A DNA stretch of 64,000 nucleotides from Sporichthya polymorpha DSM 43042 (GTDB lineage Bacteria; Actinomycetota; Actinomycetes; Sporichthyales; Sporichthyaceae): contig NZ_KB913029.1 in the NCBI RefSeq assembly GCF_000384115.1, positions 3,633,057 to 3,697,056 on the forward strand, written 5' to 3'. The first letter of the stretch is position 1, and the number at the start of each line of letters is the position of its first letter. Shown here piece by piece: positions 38,265 through 47,151 of this stretch. The notes beneath the pieces are model-generated. The model was not told the DNA's origin and made no database searches. It was given only the letters and a program-made list of their open reading frames with translations. A program made the translations under genes and the position numbers.

Positions 38265-39014
38265 CTAGACGAGTTCCCAGGCGACGTTCGAGTTCACCGA
38301 CACCTGCTGGCTGCCCGCCTCGAGCGGCACCGAGCTGCCGGCGGCCGCGGTGTCCTCGGCCATGACGGCGTACGGGATCGGCTCGCCGTCGTAGGAGGTC
38401 TGCTCGCTGATCGTCGTCACGTTCCCGAGCCGGCGGCCGGCGAGCTTCGCGTACTGCTCGGCCTTGGCCTTCGCGTCGGCGAACGCCGCGTCACGGGCGG
38501 CCTGGACGAGCTTCGCGTTGTCCTCGATGTCGAAGGCGACGCCGTGAATCCGCGTCGCGTTGCCCCCGGCCTGCGCGGCCGCGGAGATCGCCTCGCCCGC
38601 CTTCGGCAGGTCGCGCAGCTTGACCGTCAGGCCCTGGAAGACCTCGTAGCCGTTGACCTTGCCGTTGTTCTCGTAGTGAGGGTTGATCGAGAGCTGCGAG
38701 GTCTGGATGTCGGCGTCCTTCACGTCGAACCGGCCGAGCGCCTTCTTGATCGCGGTGACGTCGCGGTTGGCCGCGTTCAGCGCGACGTTGACGTCCTTGC
38801 CGGTGTGCTCGACCCCCAGGTCGAGGCGCAGCACGTCCGGCACGCCGCTGACCTTGCCGGTGCCGGCGACGGAAACGGTGTCCCGTGCGCCGTCCGACCC
38901 GATCGCGGCGACGCTCGCGCCGGATCCGCTGCCCAGCAGGACGCCGGTCAGGACGGCGCCGACGACGCCGGCCGCGGCGAGCGGCCCCCAGGTCCGACGG
39001 AGCGAGATGTTCAT
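38265..39014 (-). CDS. SIMPL (DUF541) domain exported protein
   Basis: A 249-residue protein with an N-terminal membrane anchor or signal (about residues 9-35, ending near SGASVAA) and a SIMPL domain (VSVAGTGKVSGVPDVLRLDLGV, then DIQTSQLSINPHYE). SIMPL proteins form oligomers in the envelope and are linked to oxidative-stress protection in some bacteria; the exact role here is unknown. Divergent from the next gene, with a 118-base shared upstream region. Confidence 0.85.
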   Translation of the reverse strand: MNISLRRTWGPLAAAGVVGAVLTGVLLGSGSGASVAAIGSDGARDTVSVAGTGKVSGVPDVLRLDLGVEHTGKDVNVALNAANRDVTAIKKALGRFDVKDADIQTSQLSINPHYENNGKVNGYEVFQGLTVKLRDLPKAGEAISAAAQAGGNATRIHGVAFDIEDNAKLVQAARDAAFADAKAKAEQYAKLAGRRLGNVTTISEQTSYDGEPIPYAVMAEDTAAAGSSVPLEAGSQQVSVNSNVAWELV

Positions 39015-39132
39015 GGTGTCTCCCCTTCAGGGTGGCCGTGCGGCCGTGGCCTTGTTCGGGGGGAGGACGGCGCAGTCGGGCGGAACGTTCGCCGGGACCG
39101 GGACGAATCTCGCGGCCCGGGAGAATGGACCC

Positions 39133-39405
39133 ATGCCGCGCCGCAAGCCGCGTCCGGCCGGGCGCCCGGTGCGCCCGGTGCGTGAGACGCAGTCGTACGA
39201 GTCCGGGCCGGACGGGGAGTGGAACGTCCGGCGGCTCTCGGGCTCTCCGTCGGGGCGGTCCTACCGGTGCCCGGGCTGCGCGCAGGAGCTCCCGGCGTCG
39301 CGGCCCCACGTCGTGGCCTGGCCCGCCGACTCCGACGGGACCGACCGTCGCCACTGGCACACCGCCTGCTGGGAGGCCCGGACCCGGCGCCGGCCGCTGG
39401 GCTGA
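39133..39405 (+). CDS. Small actinobacterial protein with CxxC/HxxxC pattern
   Basis: A 90-residue basic protein (MPRRKPRPAGRPVR start). A CPGC pair near residue 47 and a HWHTAC motif near residue 76 form a likely zinc ribbon. Similar small proteins occur in streptomycetes, often labelled ATP/GTP-binding without evidence; I see no nucleotide motif. It converges on the FilP-like gene across a perfect hairpin. Confidence 0.7.
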   Translation: MPRRKPRPAGRPVRPVRETQSYESGPDGEWNVRRLSGSPSGRSYRCPGCAQELPASRPHVVAWPADSDGTDRRHWHTACWEARTRRRPLG

Positions 39406-39435
39406 GGCAGCGGGCCCACGCCACCCCCGGACACG

Positions 39436-39472
39436 CCGAAGGGGCGGCACCGATCCGGTGCCGCCCCTTCGG
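39436..39472. terminator. Perfect bidirectional terminator hairpin
   Basis: A perfect 17-bp stem (CCGAAGGGGCGGCACCG with its complement) closes a 3-base ATC loop, between the convergent small-protein gene and the FilP-like gene. Confidence 0.85.
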
Positions 39473-39492
39473 GACTGTCTGGGCGAGCTGCC

Positions 39493-40473
39493 TCAGGAGG
39501 CCGCGGTGCCGTTGTCGGCCGACTGCGGCTGCTGCGGAGCGTCGGGACGCGGGGACTGTGCGGGCATCGCCCCGGCCTCGGCGCCGGCGGCGGGGGCGCC
39601 GCCACCGATCAGGGCCGCCGCCGAGCCGGTCAGCGTCGCGAGCATCTCGCGGACGTTGCTCAGCTGGGCGTTGATGCTGTCGCGGCGGTGGGTCAGGGCG
39701 GCGAGCTCGCGCTCGGACTCCAGGCGCATCCGCTCGGCCTTGGCGCGGGCGTCGGCGACCAGGTCCTCGGCCTCGCGGCGGGCGGCCTCGAGCAGCTGCT
39801 TGGCGCGACGCTCGGCGTCGTCCCGCATCTTCTGGGCCTCCATGCGGAGGGCGTCGGCCTTCTCGCCGGTCTCCATCAGGCGGCGCTCGGCGACCTCCTG
39901 GCGGGTGGCCATGTCGCGCTCGGCCTGCTCGCGGCGCTTGGCGAGCTTGGCCTCGACCTCGGTCGCGATCTGGGCGGCCTTGGCGCGGGCCTCCTCGACG
40001 ATGTTCTCGGCGCTCGTGATCTTCGCCTGGGCCTCGTTCTGGGCCTCGGTCTGGATCCGCTCGACCTCGGCCTTGGCCTGCTCGAGCATCTGCTCGGTCT
40101 TGGCCTCCGCCTCGGTGCGGCGGCGCTCCGCCTCGGCCTCGGCCGACTTGCGGATCGCCTCGGCGTCCTCGCCGGCCTTCGTGCGGGCCTGCTGGCCGGC
40201 GGCGTCGGCCTCGGCGCGGACGTCGCGGGCCTCCTCCTCGGCCAGGCGCAGGATCTTCTCGACCCGGGCGCCCAGGCTGGCGTAGTTCGGCTCGCTGACG
40301 TCGCTCGCCTCGAACTCGGCGCGGACCCGCTGGACCTGCTTCTCCAGCTCCTGGGCCTTGCGCTCGGCAGCGAGGCGGTCGTTCACGAGGGTGGACAGGT
40401 GCTCGTCGACCTGGCGGCGCTCGTACCCACGCAGCACGATGTCGAAGGCGGGAGGGGTCTCGTTCATCGTCAT
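39493..40473 (-). CDS. FilP-like coiled-coil cytoskeletal protein
   Basis: A 326-residue protein, almost entirely Ala/Glu/Arg/Lys-rich coiled coil (about residues 25-275), with a short DivIVA-like N terminus (FDIVLRGYERRQVDEHL) and a Gly/Ala/Pro-rich tail. The segment GARVEKILRLAEEEA is characteristic of Streptomyces FilP, an intermediate-filament-like protein that supports hyphal stiffness and tip growth. In S. coelicolor filP lies next to scy; here too a longer coiled-coil gene lies immediately upstream on the same strand. The ATG at 40473 follows a GAGGAC site. An alternative start is ATG 40467. Confidence 0.82.
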   Translation of the reverse strand: MTMNETPPAFDIVLRGYERRQVDEHLSTLVNDRLAAERKAQELEKQVQRVRAEFEASDVSEPNYASLGARVEKILRLAEEEARDVRAEADAAGQQARTKAGEDAEAIRKSAEAEAERRRTEAEAKTEQMLEQAKAEVERIQTEAQNEAQAKITSAENIVEEARAKAAQIATEVEAKLAKRREQAERDMATRQEVAERRLMETGEKADALRMEAQKMRDDAERRAKQLLEAARREAEDLVADARAKAERMRLESERELAALTHRRDSINAQLSNVREMLATLTGSAAALIGGGAPAAGAEAGAMPAQSPRPDAPQQPQSADNGTAAS

Positions 40474-40690
40474 TGCGACACTTGTCCTCAAGGTCTGCGG
40501 TGATCGTCCTGCGTTGATTGTTGTCCATCCTCGCAGCCGGTTCGGGTGCGACGCGGGATCTGTGCAATCTTCATGGTCCCGCTTTGCCTCGGCCCGGCGC
40601 GAGCCTGCAGTGATCATCTCTCGAGGCGGGTCCCGGCGTCCGCCCTCTGGGCAAACCGAGGGACCGTGGGCGCCGGTCGAAAGGGATTTC

Positions 40691-42517
40691 TCAGGACCTG
40701 TCGGTCGAGTTCGGCCCGTTCTCGCGGGTGGAGTCGGTTCCGGAGCCGCTCGGATCGACGCCGAGCTCGGCCAGAAGATCCAGACTTGCCTGAAGGTTGA
40801 TCAAGTGCGCACCGATGTCCTGACGCTGCGCCAGAATCGAATCCCTCTCGTTTTCGAGGGCGCGTACCTCGGCCCGACGGGCGGCCAGTTCGTCCGCGAT
40901 CGCCTCCAGGGCCGCGGTCGCCAGACCCTCGGCCCGCCGGCGGGCGTCGTCGAGTTTGCGCTCCGCCTCGGCCAGCATCTCGGCGGCCGCCTCACGGTCC
41001 GCGCCGGCCGCGGCGGCGAGCTCGGCGGCCGCGGCGCGGGTCGAGGACGACAGGCGCTCGGCCTCCGCGGTGGCGCGGGCGGTGACGGCGTCCGCGGTCG
41101 CGCGGGCCTCGCTGGTGATCTGCTCGACCTGGGACCGCGACGCCGCGGCGATCGAGTGCGCCTCGCGCCGGGCGTCGGCGAGGACCTTCGCCGCCTCGCC
41201 GCTCGATCGCGCGGTCAGGGCGTCCGCGGCCTCCTGGGCCTCGCGCAGCACGCGTTCGGCCTCGGCCCGGGCACTGGACTCGCGGGCCTCGGCCGCCGCC
41301 GTCGACGTGGTTGTCAGCTTCCCGGCCGCCTCGCGGGCCGCGACGGTCGTGGCCTCGGCGTCGCTGCGTGCCGCGGTGAGCAGCGCGGTCGCCTCGTCGG
41401 CGGCCGAACGCGAGACCCGCTCGGCCTCGGCGCGGGCGGCGGTGGTCAGGCGGGTGGCCTCGGCGCGGGCCTCGTGGAGCAACCGGGTGGCCTGCTCGCG
41501 GGAGGTCTCCGCGAGCCGGGCGGCCTCGGCCTTCGTCGACGTGGAGAGCTCCCGCGCCTCGGCGGTCGCGACGCGGGTGAGCGCGGCCGCCGCGGCCTGC
41601 GCGGCGGCGAGGCGGGTCTCGGCGTCCGTGATCAGCTGCTGGCTCTCGGTCCGCGCGGCGGCGAGCATCGCCTCGGACTTCGCGGTCGCCTCGGAGATCA
41701 GGGCGTCCGCCTCGCGGGCGGCGGTGGTCTGGAGGGTCTCGGCACGCTCGTGGGCGCGGGCGAGGACGTCCGCGGCCCGGGTCCGCAGTCGGGCGGCCGT
41801 CGCCGCCGCTCGGGCGTGCCCGCGGGCGCGGGCCCCGAACCCGGCGGTCTCGGCCTCGGTGACGCGGCGCTCGGTGATCCGCTCGATCTCGGCGGCCCGG
41901 GCGCGCGCCGCCGCGACGCTGCGCTCGCCCTCCCGGCGGGCGGCCTGCTCGGCCCGCTTGCGGGAGCTCGCGCCCTCGGTCCGGCGCGCCTCGCCGGTGA
42001 CGCGGCCGGCCTCGGCCAGGGCGACGGCGACCCGTCTGGCCTCGGCGAGCAGCGCGGTCTTCTCGACCGCCGCCGCCTCCAGCAGCTCCGCGTGCCGGCG
42101 GTGCGCCGCCTCCAACGCCTCGTGGGCCTCGCGCTGCACCGCGGCGGCCGCCTCGGCCGCCTCCGCGCGCAGCGCCTCGGCCGTCAGTTCGGCCAGCCGC
42201 ATGAGCCGGCCGGCGCTGTCCTCCCCGGGCAGCCCGGGGGACGCCTCGACCTGGGCCAGCCGCGCCTCGGTGTCCGCCAGCCGGGCCCGGGTCCGGGTCA
42301 GCTCCGCGTGCGCGACCAGCGCGTCCTCACGGGCGTCGTGGGCGACCTGCTCGGCGTCCGCGATCGCGGCGCGCAGCGCCTCCAGCCGGGAGCTGAGCTC
42401 GTCGACGTAGAGGTCGACCTGCGCCCGGTCGTAGCCGCGCAGGGCCGTCTCGAACCGTGCCGTCGTCCCCGGCCGCGACAGCTCGCGGCCGGGCGCCCGA
42501 TTGGCGTCCGACGTCAC
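40691..42517 (-). CDS. Scy-like/DivIVA-related long coiled-coil protein
   Basis: A 608-residue protein with the same N-terminal motif as its neighbour (FETALRGYDRAQVDLYVDEL), then an unbroken Ala/Arg/Glu/Thr-rich coiled coil to about residue 590 and a short polar tail. Scy of Streptomyces organises the polarity complex with DivIVA and FilP; it is about twice this length. Gene order (this gene, then FilP-like) and position near the epimerase/thiolase genes match S. coelicolor. GTG start. A Scy function is inferred from synteny and composition, not from long sequence identity. Confidence 0.72.
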   Translation of the reverse strand: MTSDANRAPGRELSRPGTTARFETALRGYDRAQVDLYVDELSSRLEALRAAIADAEQVAHDAREDALVAHAELTRTRARLADTEARLAQVEASPGLPGEDSAGRLMRLAELTAEALRAEAAEAAAAVQREAHEALEAAHRRHAELLEAAAVEKTALLAEARRVAVALAEAGRVTGEARRTEGASSRKRAEQAARREGERSVAAARARAAEIERITERRVTEAETAGFGARARGHARAAATAARLRTRAADVLARAHERAETLQTTAAREADALISEATAKSEAMLAAARTESQQLITDAETRLAAAQAAAAALTRVATAEARELSTSTKAEAARLAETSREQATRLLHEARAEATRLTTAARAEAERVSRSAADEATALLTAARSDAEATTVAAREAAGKLTTTSTAAAEARESSARAEAERVLREAQEAADALTARSSGEAAKVLADARREAHSIAAASRSQVEQITSEARATADAVTARATAEAERLSSSTRAAAAELAAAAGADREAAAEMLAEAERKLDDARRRAEGLATAALEAIADELAARRAEVRALENERDSILAQRQDIGAHLINLQASLDLLAELGVDPSGSGTDSTRENGPNSTDRS

Positions 42518-42594
42518 CCCGGCATGTTCCCACGGCGGACCCGGCCCGGGAATGAAACGGACAAATCTTCACGTCCGCGCTCACGCTCGTCGCT

Positions 42595-42732
42595 CATGCA
42601 TGAGCGGAGCGTCGAAATTCGGACATCGATCGCCCGAAAATCGACAGCCCGGTCATGCATGAGCGGAGCGTCGAAATTCGGACACCGATCGCCCGAAAAT
42701 CGACAGCCCGCTCATGCATGAGCGGGCTGTCG
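42595..42732. repeat. 59-base tandem repeat ending in a perfect 32-base palindrome
   Basis: Two copies of a 59-base unit start at 42595 and 42654 with only a couple of substitutions between them; a third begins at 42713 and is cut short. Each starts CATGCATGAGCGGAGCGTCG and contains ATTCGGAC and CCCGAAAATCGAC. The end (42701-42732) is a perfect palindrome with 16-base arms centred on CATGCATG. It lies 3' of ccr and 5' of the Scy-like gene, both on the minus strand, so the palindrome probably ends ccr transcription. The remaining sequence to 42801 shows only GGGGTGG-type repeats. Confidence 0.8.
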
Positions 42733-42801
42733 GGGTGGTTCGGGGTGGATCGGGGTGGTTCGGGGCGGCGCGGGGGCGCCGGAGCGCCGGAGCGCGGAGG
42801 C

Positions 42802-44139
42802 TCAGACGTTGCGGAAGCGGTTGATCTTGTCCTCGAACTTGGCGCGCTTCTCGGGGTTGGCGACGCCGAGGCCCTCGGAGGGGGCGAGGCACAGGACGCC
42901 GACCTTGCCCTGGTGGACGTTGCGGTGGACGTCGAGGGCGGCCTGGCCGGTGTCGGCGAGGGCGTAGGTCTTCGACAGGGTCGGGTGGATGATGCCCTTG
43001 TCGATGAGACGGTTGGCCTCCCACGCCTCGCGGTAGTTCGCGAAGTGCGAGCCGATGATCCGCTTGAGGTTCATCCAGAAGTACCGGTTGTCGTACTGGT
43101 GGATGTAGCCCGAGGTCGACGCGCAGGTGGTGATGATGCCGCCCCGGCGGGTCACGTAGATCGAGGCGCCGAAGGTCTCGCGGCCCGGGTGCTCGAAGAC
43201 GATGTCGATGTCCTCGCCACCGGTGAGCTCACGGATCTTCTTGCCGAAGCGCTGCCACTCCTTCGGGTCCTGCTCGTTCTCGTTCTTCCAGAACTTGTAG
43301 CCCTCGGCGTTGCGGTCGATGACGTGCTCGGCGCCGAGGGACTTGCAGATCTCCACCTTGTCGGGGGAGGAGACGACGCAGACGGGGATCGCGCCGCCGG
43401 CCAGGGCCATCTGCGTCGCGTAGGAGCCGAGGCCACCGGAGGCGCCCCAGATCAGGACGACGTCGCCCTGCTTCATGTTCGCGCCGTTGTGCGAGATCAG
43501 CTGCCGGTAGGCGGTGGAGTTCACCAGGCCCGGCGACGCGGCCTCCTCCCAGGAGAGGTGGTCCGGCTTCGGCATCAGCTGGTTGGCCTTGACCAGGGCC
43601 AGCTCGGCGAGGCCGCCGAAGTTGGTCTCGAAGCCCCAGATGCGCTGCTGCGGGTCCATCATCGTGTCGTCGTGGCCCATGGCGTCCTCGAGCTCGACGC
43701 TCAGGCAGTGCGCGACGACGCGGTCGCCGGCCTTCCACTTGCTCACGCCCGGGCCGACCCTGAGCACGACGCCGGCGAGGTCGGAGCCGACCACGTGGTA
43801 CGGCAGGTCGTGGCGCTTGGTCAGTTCGGAGACTCGGCCGTAGCGCTCCAGGAAGCCGAACGTCGAGACGGGCTCGAAGATCGAGGTCCAGACGGTGTTG
43901 TAGTTGACCGACGAGGCCATCACGGCGACGAGGGCCTCACCCGGGCCGAGCTCGGGGGTCGCCACCTCGTCGAGGTGCAGGCTCTTGCGCGGGTCCTTCT
44001 CCTTGGAGGGGAGGCCTTCGAACATGTTCTGCTCGTCCTTGCGGACGACCATGCCCTTGTAGGACTCCGGGATCGGGAGCCCGGCGACGTCCGGGCGTTC
44101 GGTGTCGCTGGCGAGGATGGCCTCGAGGATGTCCTTCAC
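42802..44139 (-). CDS. ccr: Crotonyl-CoA carboxylase/reductase
   Basis: Reductively carboxylates crotonyl-CoA with NADPH and CO2 to (2S)-ethylmalonyl-CoA, the defining step of the ethylmalonyl-CoA pathway and a source of polyketide extender units. The 445-residue medium-chain dehydrogenase has the ECR N terminus, SSVNYNTVWTSIFEP, the CO2-pocket segment WGFETNFGG, the NADPH-binding GASGGLGSYA, and GSHFANYREAWEANR, which carries the conserved pocket histidine. These features separate carboxylating from simple enoyl-CoA reductases. A TATCGT at 44174-44179 (minus strand) may be its -10. Ccr lies between the coiled-coil genes and the epimerase. Confidence 0.96.
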   Translation of the reverse strand: MKDILEAILASDTERPDVAGLPIPESYKGMVVRKDEQNMFEGLPSKEKDPRKSLHLDEVATPELGPGEALVAVMASSVNYNTVWTSIFEPVSTFGFLERYGRVSELTKRHDLPYHVVGSDLAGVVLRVGPGVSKWKAGDRVVAHCLSVELEDAMGHDDTMMDPQQRIWGFETNFGGLAELALVKANQLMPKPDHLSWEEAASPGLVNSTAYRQLISHNGANMKQGDVVLIWGASGGLGSYATQMALAGGAIPVCVVSSPDKVEICKSLGAEHVIDRNAEGYKFWKNENEQDPKEWQRFGKKIRELTGGEDIDIVFEHPGRETFGASIYVTRRGGIITTCASTSGYIHQYDNRYFWMNLKRIIGSHFANYREAWEANRLIDKGIIHPTLSKTYALADTGQAALDVHRNVHQGKVGVLCLAPSEGLGVANPEKRAKFEDKINRFRNV

Positions 44140-44278
44140 GGCGTTACTCCCGGGTAGTGCGAGCGGCTGGTAGACGATACCGACGCCCGAAATGTCCCCC
44201 GGACCGGCCGCCGCTCGCCTGGTCGAGCTGGTCGCCGGACGGTCGACCCTGTCGCCGAGCGGCGAGCAGGGGCGGCGT

Positions 44279-44309
44279 GCGGTTTCCGGCTCAGTGACCG
44301 GGAAACCGC
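44279..44309 (-). terminator. Hairpin downstream of the epimerase gene
   Basis: GCGGTTTCCGG (44279-44289) pairs with CCGGGAAACCGC (44298-44309) with one bulged base and an 8-base loop, about 50 bases past the epimerase stop and 140 bases before the ccr start. It probably separates the two transcripts. Confidence 0.6.
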
Positions 44310-44357
44310 GACGCTAAACCGTGTTCTGGGCCGCACGGCCCGCCCCGAGGAGTCGGC

Positions 44358-44786
44358 TCAGTGGCCGGACTCGCCCTCCGGGGCCGACTGGACGAGCTCG
44401 ATCAGGACGCCGCCGGCGTCCTTCGGGTGCACGAAGTTGATGCGGGAGTTGGCGGTGCCGCGCTTGGGCTCGTCGTAGAGGAGGCGCACGCCGGCGTCGC
44501 GCAGGTGCGTGGAGATCGCGTCGATGTCGTCGACGTTGTACGCCATCTGCTGGATGCCCTCGCCGTTGCGGGCGAGGAACTTGCCGATGGGGGAGTCCTC
44601 GCGCAGCGGGGCGAGCAGCTGGATGTAGGAGCCGGAGTCCCCGACGGCCAGCATCGCCTCGCGAACGCCCTGTTCCTCGTTGACCTCCTCGTGCACCACG
44701 TGCATCCCGAAGGTCCGCTCGTAGAAGGCGATCGAAGCGTCCAGGTCCTGGACGGCGAGGCCGACGTGGTCGATCCGGTTGATCAT
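44358..44786 (-). CDS. mce: Methylmalonyl-CoA/ethylmalonyl-CoA epimerase
   Basis: Vicinal-oxygen-chelate metalloenzyme that racemises methylmalonyl-CoA (and in this pathway ethylmalonyl-CoA) so the mutase receives the right isomer. The 142-residue protein has IDHVGLAV (first metal histidine), [12 protein letters not shown], the YIQLLAP segment, [17 protein letters not shown] with the final glutamate, and the expected length. In the second metal-ligand motif, usually GIHH, it reads GEGIQQMAY: Gln-Gln replaces His-His. It is divergent from the thiolase gene. A TATCGT box at 44889-44894 lies in the shared gap, reading toward the thiolase. Confidence 0.9.
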   Translation of the reverse strand: MINRIDHVGLAVQDLDASIAFYERTFGMHVVHEEVNEEQGVREAMLAVGDSGSYIQLLAPLREDSPIGKFLARNGEGIQQMAYNVDDIDAISTHLRDAGVRLLYDEPKRGTANSRINFVHPKDAGGVLIELVQSAPEGESGH

Positions 44787-44942
44787 GAGGTGCTCCTGGC
44801 GGGCGTCCGACGGGCCGTTCGGCGCGACGAGCGGTCCTCCCGGCCGACGGCACGGACGCCGGGGAGATGTCGATTTGCGCCTGCTGACTATCGTGGCAGA
44901 TGCCCGAGACCAGGGCACGTCCGAGGACCCGTGGAGGCCCCC

Positions 44943-46127
44943 ATGACCAGCTCCGTGATCATTGCCGGCGCGCGCACGCCGATGGGACGCCTGCTGGGCT
45001 CCCTGAAGGACTTCTCCGGGGCGGACCTGGGCGGTCATGCGATTTCGGCGGCCCTGACGAGGTCCGGGGTGCCGGCCTCGGAGATCCAGTACGTGATCAT
45101 GGGTCAGGTGCTGCAGGCCGGCGCCGGGCAGATCACCGCTCGCCAGGCCGCGGTCAAGGGTGGGATCGGGATGGACGTCCCGGCGATCACGATCAACAAG
45201 GTGTGCCTGTCGGGCCTGAACGCGATCGCGATGGCCGACCAGCTGATCCGCGCCGGTGAGGTCGACACGGTCGTGGCCGGTGGCATGGAGTCGATGACCA
45301 ACGCGCCGCACCTGCTGCCGAACTCCCGGGTCGGGGTCAAGTACGGCAACACCACCCTGGTCGACTCGATGGCCTACGACGGACTGTGGGACCAGTTCAC
45401 CGACGTGCCGATGGGCGAGCTGACCGAGAAGGCCAACGCGGGGCTGAACATCTCCCGCGAGGAGCAGGACGAGTTCGCGGCCCGCTCGCACCAGCGCGCG
45501 GCGGCGGCGCACAAGAACGGCCTGTTCGCCGACGAGATCGCGCCGATCGAGCTGCCGCAGCGCAAGGGTGACCCGATCTCCTTCGCCGACGACGAGGGCG
45601 TGCGTGGGGACACCACCGCCGAGTCGCTGGCCAAGCTGCGTCCGGCCTTCACCTCCGACGGCACCATCACTGCCGGCTCGGCCTCGCAGATCTCCGACGG
45701 TGGCGCCGCGGTGATCGTGATGAGCAAGGAGAAGGCCCAGGCGAACGGGCTGTCCTGGATCGCCGAGATCGGCGCGCACGGCATGGTCGCCGGCCCGGAC
45801 TCCTCGCTGCAGTCCCAGCCGTCGCGGGCGATCAACGCCGCGCTGGCCAAGCAGGGCATCGCCGCCTCGGACCTGGGGCTGATCGAGATCAACGAGGCCT
45901 TCGCCGCGGTCGGCATCCAGTCCACCCGCGAGCTGGGCGTGGACCCGGAGATCGTCAACGTCAACGGCGGCGCGATCGCGCTCGGGCACCCGGTCGGGAT
46001 GTCCGGCGCCCGCATCGTGCTGCACCTGGCCCTCGAGCTCGGCCGCCGCGGCGGCGGGTACGGCGCGGCTGCGCTCTGCGGCGGCGGTGGCCAGGGCGAC
46101 GCCCTGATCATCAAGGTCGGGTCCTGA
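44943..46127 (+). CDS. Acetyl-CoA C-acetyltransferase (thiolase)
   Basis: Condenses two acetyl-CoA to acetoacetyl-CoA, or cleaves 3-ketoacyl-CoA. The 394-residue thiolase has the nucleophilic cysteine in [10 protein letters not shown] (about residue 86), NEAFA, the [16 protein letters not shown] histidine motif and the C-terminal CGGGGQG cysteine loop. It provides the first step of the acetyl-CoA to crotonyl-CoA sequence completed by the dehydrogenase at 33849 (a dedicated crotonase is not seen in the window). meaB starts 27 bases downstream. The same gene follows the epimerase in M. tuberculosis (fadA4) and S. coelicolor. Confidence 0.95.
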   Translation: MTSSVIIAGARTPMGRLLGSLKDFSGADLGGHAISAALTRSGVPASEIQYVIMGQVLQAGAGQITARQAAVKGGIGMDVPAITINKVCLSGLNAIAMADQLIRAGEVDTVVAGGMESMTNAPHLLPNSRVGVKYGNTTLVDSMAYDGLWDQFTDVPMGELTEKANAGLNISREEQDEFAARSHQRAAAAHKNGLFADEIAPIELPQRKGDPISFADDEGVRGDTTAESLAKLRPAFTSDGTITAGSASQISDGGAAVIVMSKEKAQANGLSWIAEIGAHGMVAGPDSSLQSQPSRAINAALAKQGIAASDLGLIEINEAFAAVGIQSTRELGVDPEIVNVNGGAIALGHPVGMSGARIVLHLALELGRRGGGYGAAALCGGGGQGDALIIKVGS

Positions 46128-46154
46128 CACTTCGTCAGAATCGTCAGCAACTCC

Positions 46155-47111
46155 GTGACCGACGTCGCCGATCTCGTCGGGCGGGCTCGCTCGGGTGACC
46201 GACGCGCGGTCGCCCGACTGATCAGCCTGGTCGAGGACGCCTCGCCGTTGCTGCGCGAGGTGATGGCCGCCCTGGTGGCGGCCGGTCCGGCGGACACCTA
46301 CGTGGTGGGCCTGACCGGCCCGCCGGGTGTCGGCAAGTCGACGTCGACCGCGGCGCTGATCGGCGCGTACCGGGGCCGCGGCGTCCGCGTCGGCGTGCTG
46401 GCGATCGATCCGTCGTCGCCGTACTCCGGCGGGGCGCTGCTCGGTGACCGCATCCGGATGGGTGCGCACGCCGAGGACGACGGCGTCTACATCCGCTCGA
46501 TGGCGGCGCGGGGGCACCTCGGCGGGCTCTCGTGGGCGGCGCCGCAGGCGTTGCGCGTGCTGGCCGCCGCCGGGTGCGAGGTGATCCTGCTCGAGACCGT
46601 CGGCGTCGGGCAGTCCGAGGTCGAGGTCGCCGGCCAGGCCGACACGACGGTCGTGCTGATGGCCCCCGGCATGGGCGACGGGATCCAGGCCGCGAAGGCC
46701 GGGATCCTCGAGGTGGGGGACGTCTACGTCGTCAACAAGGCCGACCGCGAGGGCGCCGCGCAGACCGCACGGGAGCTCACGCACATGCTCTCCCTCGGCC
46801 CCGGCCGCGGCGAGGGGGACTGGACCGCGCCGGTGCTCAAGACCGTCGCGTCCCGGGGCGACGGCGTCGAGGAGGTCGTCGATGCGATCTCCAAGCACCG
46901 GCAGCACCTCGTGGACTCGGGCCGGTTGGTCGCCCGCCGGCGCCGCCGCGCCGCCGGGGAGGTCGAGGCCGTCACGCTCGAGGGCATGCGGCGCCGGATC
47001 GGCAACCTGCGCGGGGACCGGCGCCTGGAGGCCCTGGCCGAGCGGGTCGCCGCCGGCGAGCTCGACCCCTACGCCGCGGCCGACGCCCTCGCGGAGCAGC
47101 TGACCACCTGA
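46155..47111 (+). CDS. meaB: Methylmalonyl-CoA mutase-associated GTPase MeaB
   Basis: G-protein chaperone (ArgK/MeaB family) that gates adenosylcobalamin loading into, and protects, B12-dependent acyl-CoA mutases. The 318-residue protein has Walker A GPPGVGKSTSTAAL, the DPSSPYSGGALLGDRIRM switch segment, ETVGVGQSEVEV, and the base-specificity motif NKAD. With the PduO enzyme (22849) it forms the cofactor-maintenance pair for the mutase at 26691. GTG start. It ends 6 bases before a hairpin facing the convergent ABC gene. Confidence 0.95.
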   Translation: MTDVADLVGRARSGDRRAVARLISLVEDASPLLREVMAALVAAGPADTYVVGLTGPPGVGKSTSTAALIGAYRGRGVRVGVLAIDPSSPYSGGALLGDRIRMGAHAEDDGVYIRSMAARGHLGGLSWAAPQALRVLAAAGCEVILLETVGVGQSEVEVAGQADTTVVLMAPGMGDGIQAAKAGILEVGDVYVVNKADREGAAQTARELTHMLSLGPGRGEGDWTAPVLKTVASRGDGVEEVVDAISKHRQHLVDSGRLVARRRRRAAGEVEAVTLEGMRRRIGNLRGDRRLEALAERVAAGELDPYAAADALAEQLTT

Positions 47112-47117
47112 CGGCAA

Positions 47118-47142
47118 CCAGAAGGGGCGTCACCCCTTCTGG
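47118..47142. terminator. Bidirectional terminator between meaB and the ABC transporter gene
   Basis: A perfect 10-bp stem (CCAGAAGGGG with its complement) closes a CGTCA loop, between convergent genes. Its GTCACCCCTT core recurs, on the opposite strand, in the hairpin array at 51711-51920. Confidence 0.8.
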
Positions 47143-47151
47143 CGGGGCGGG

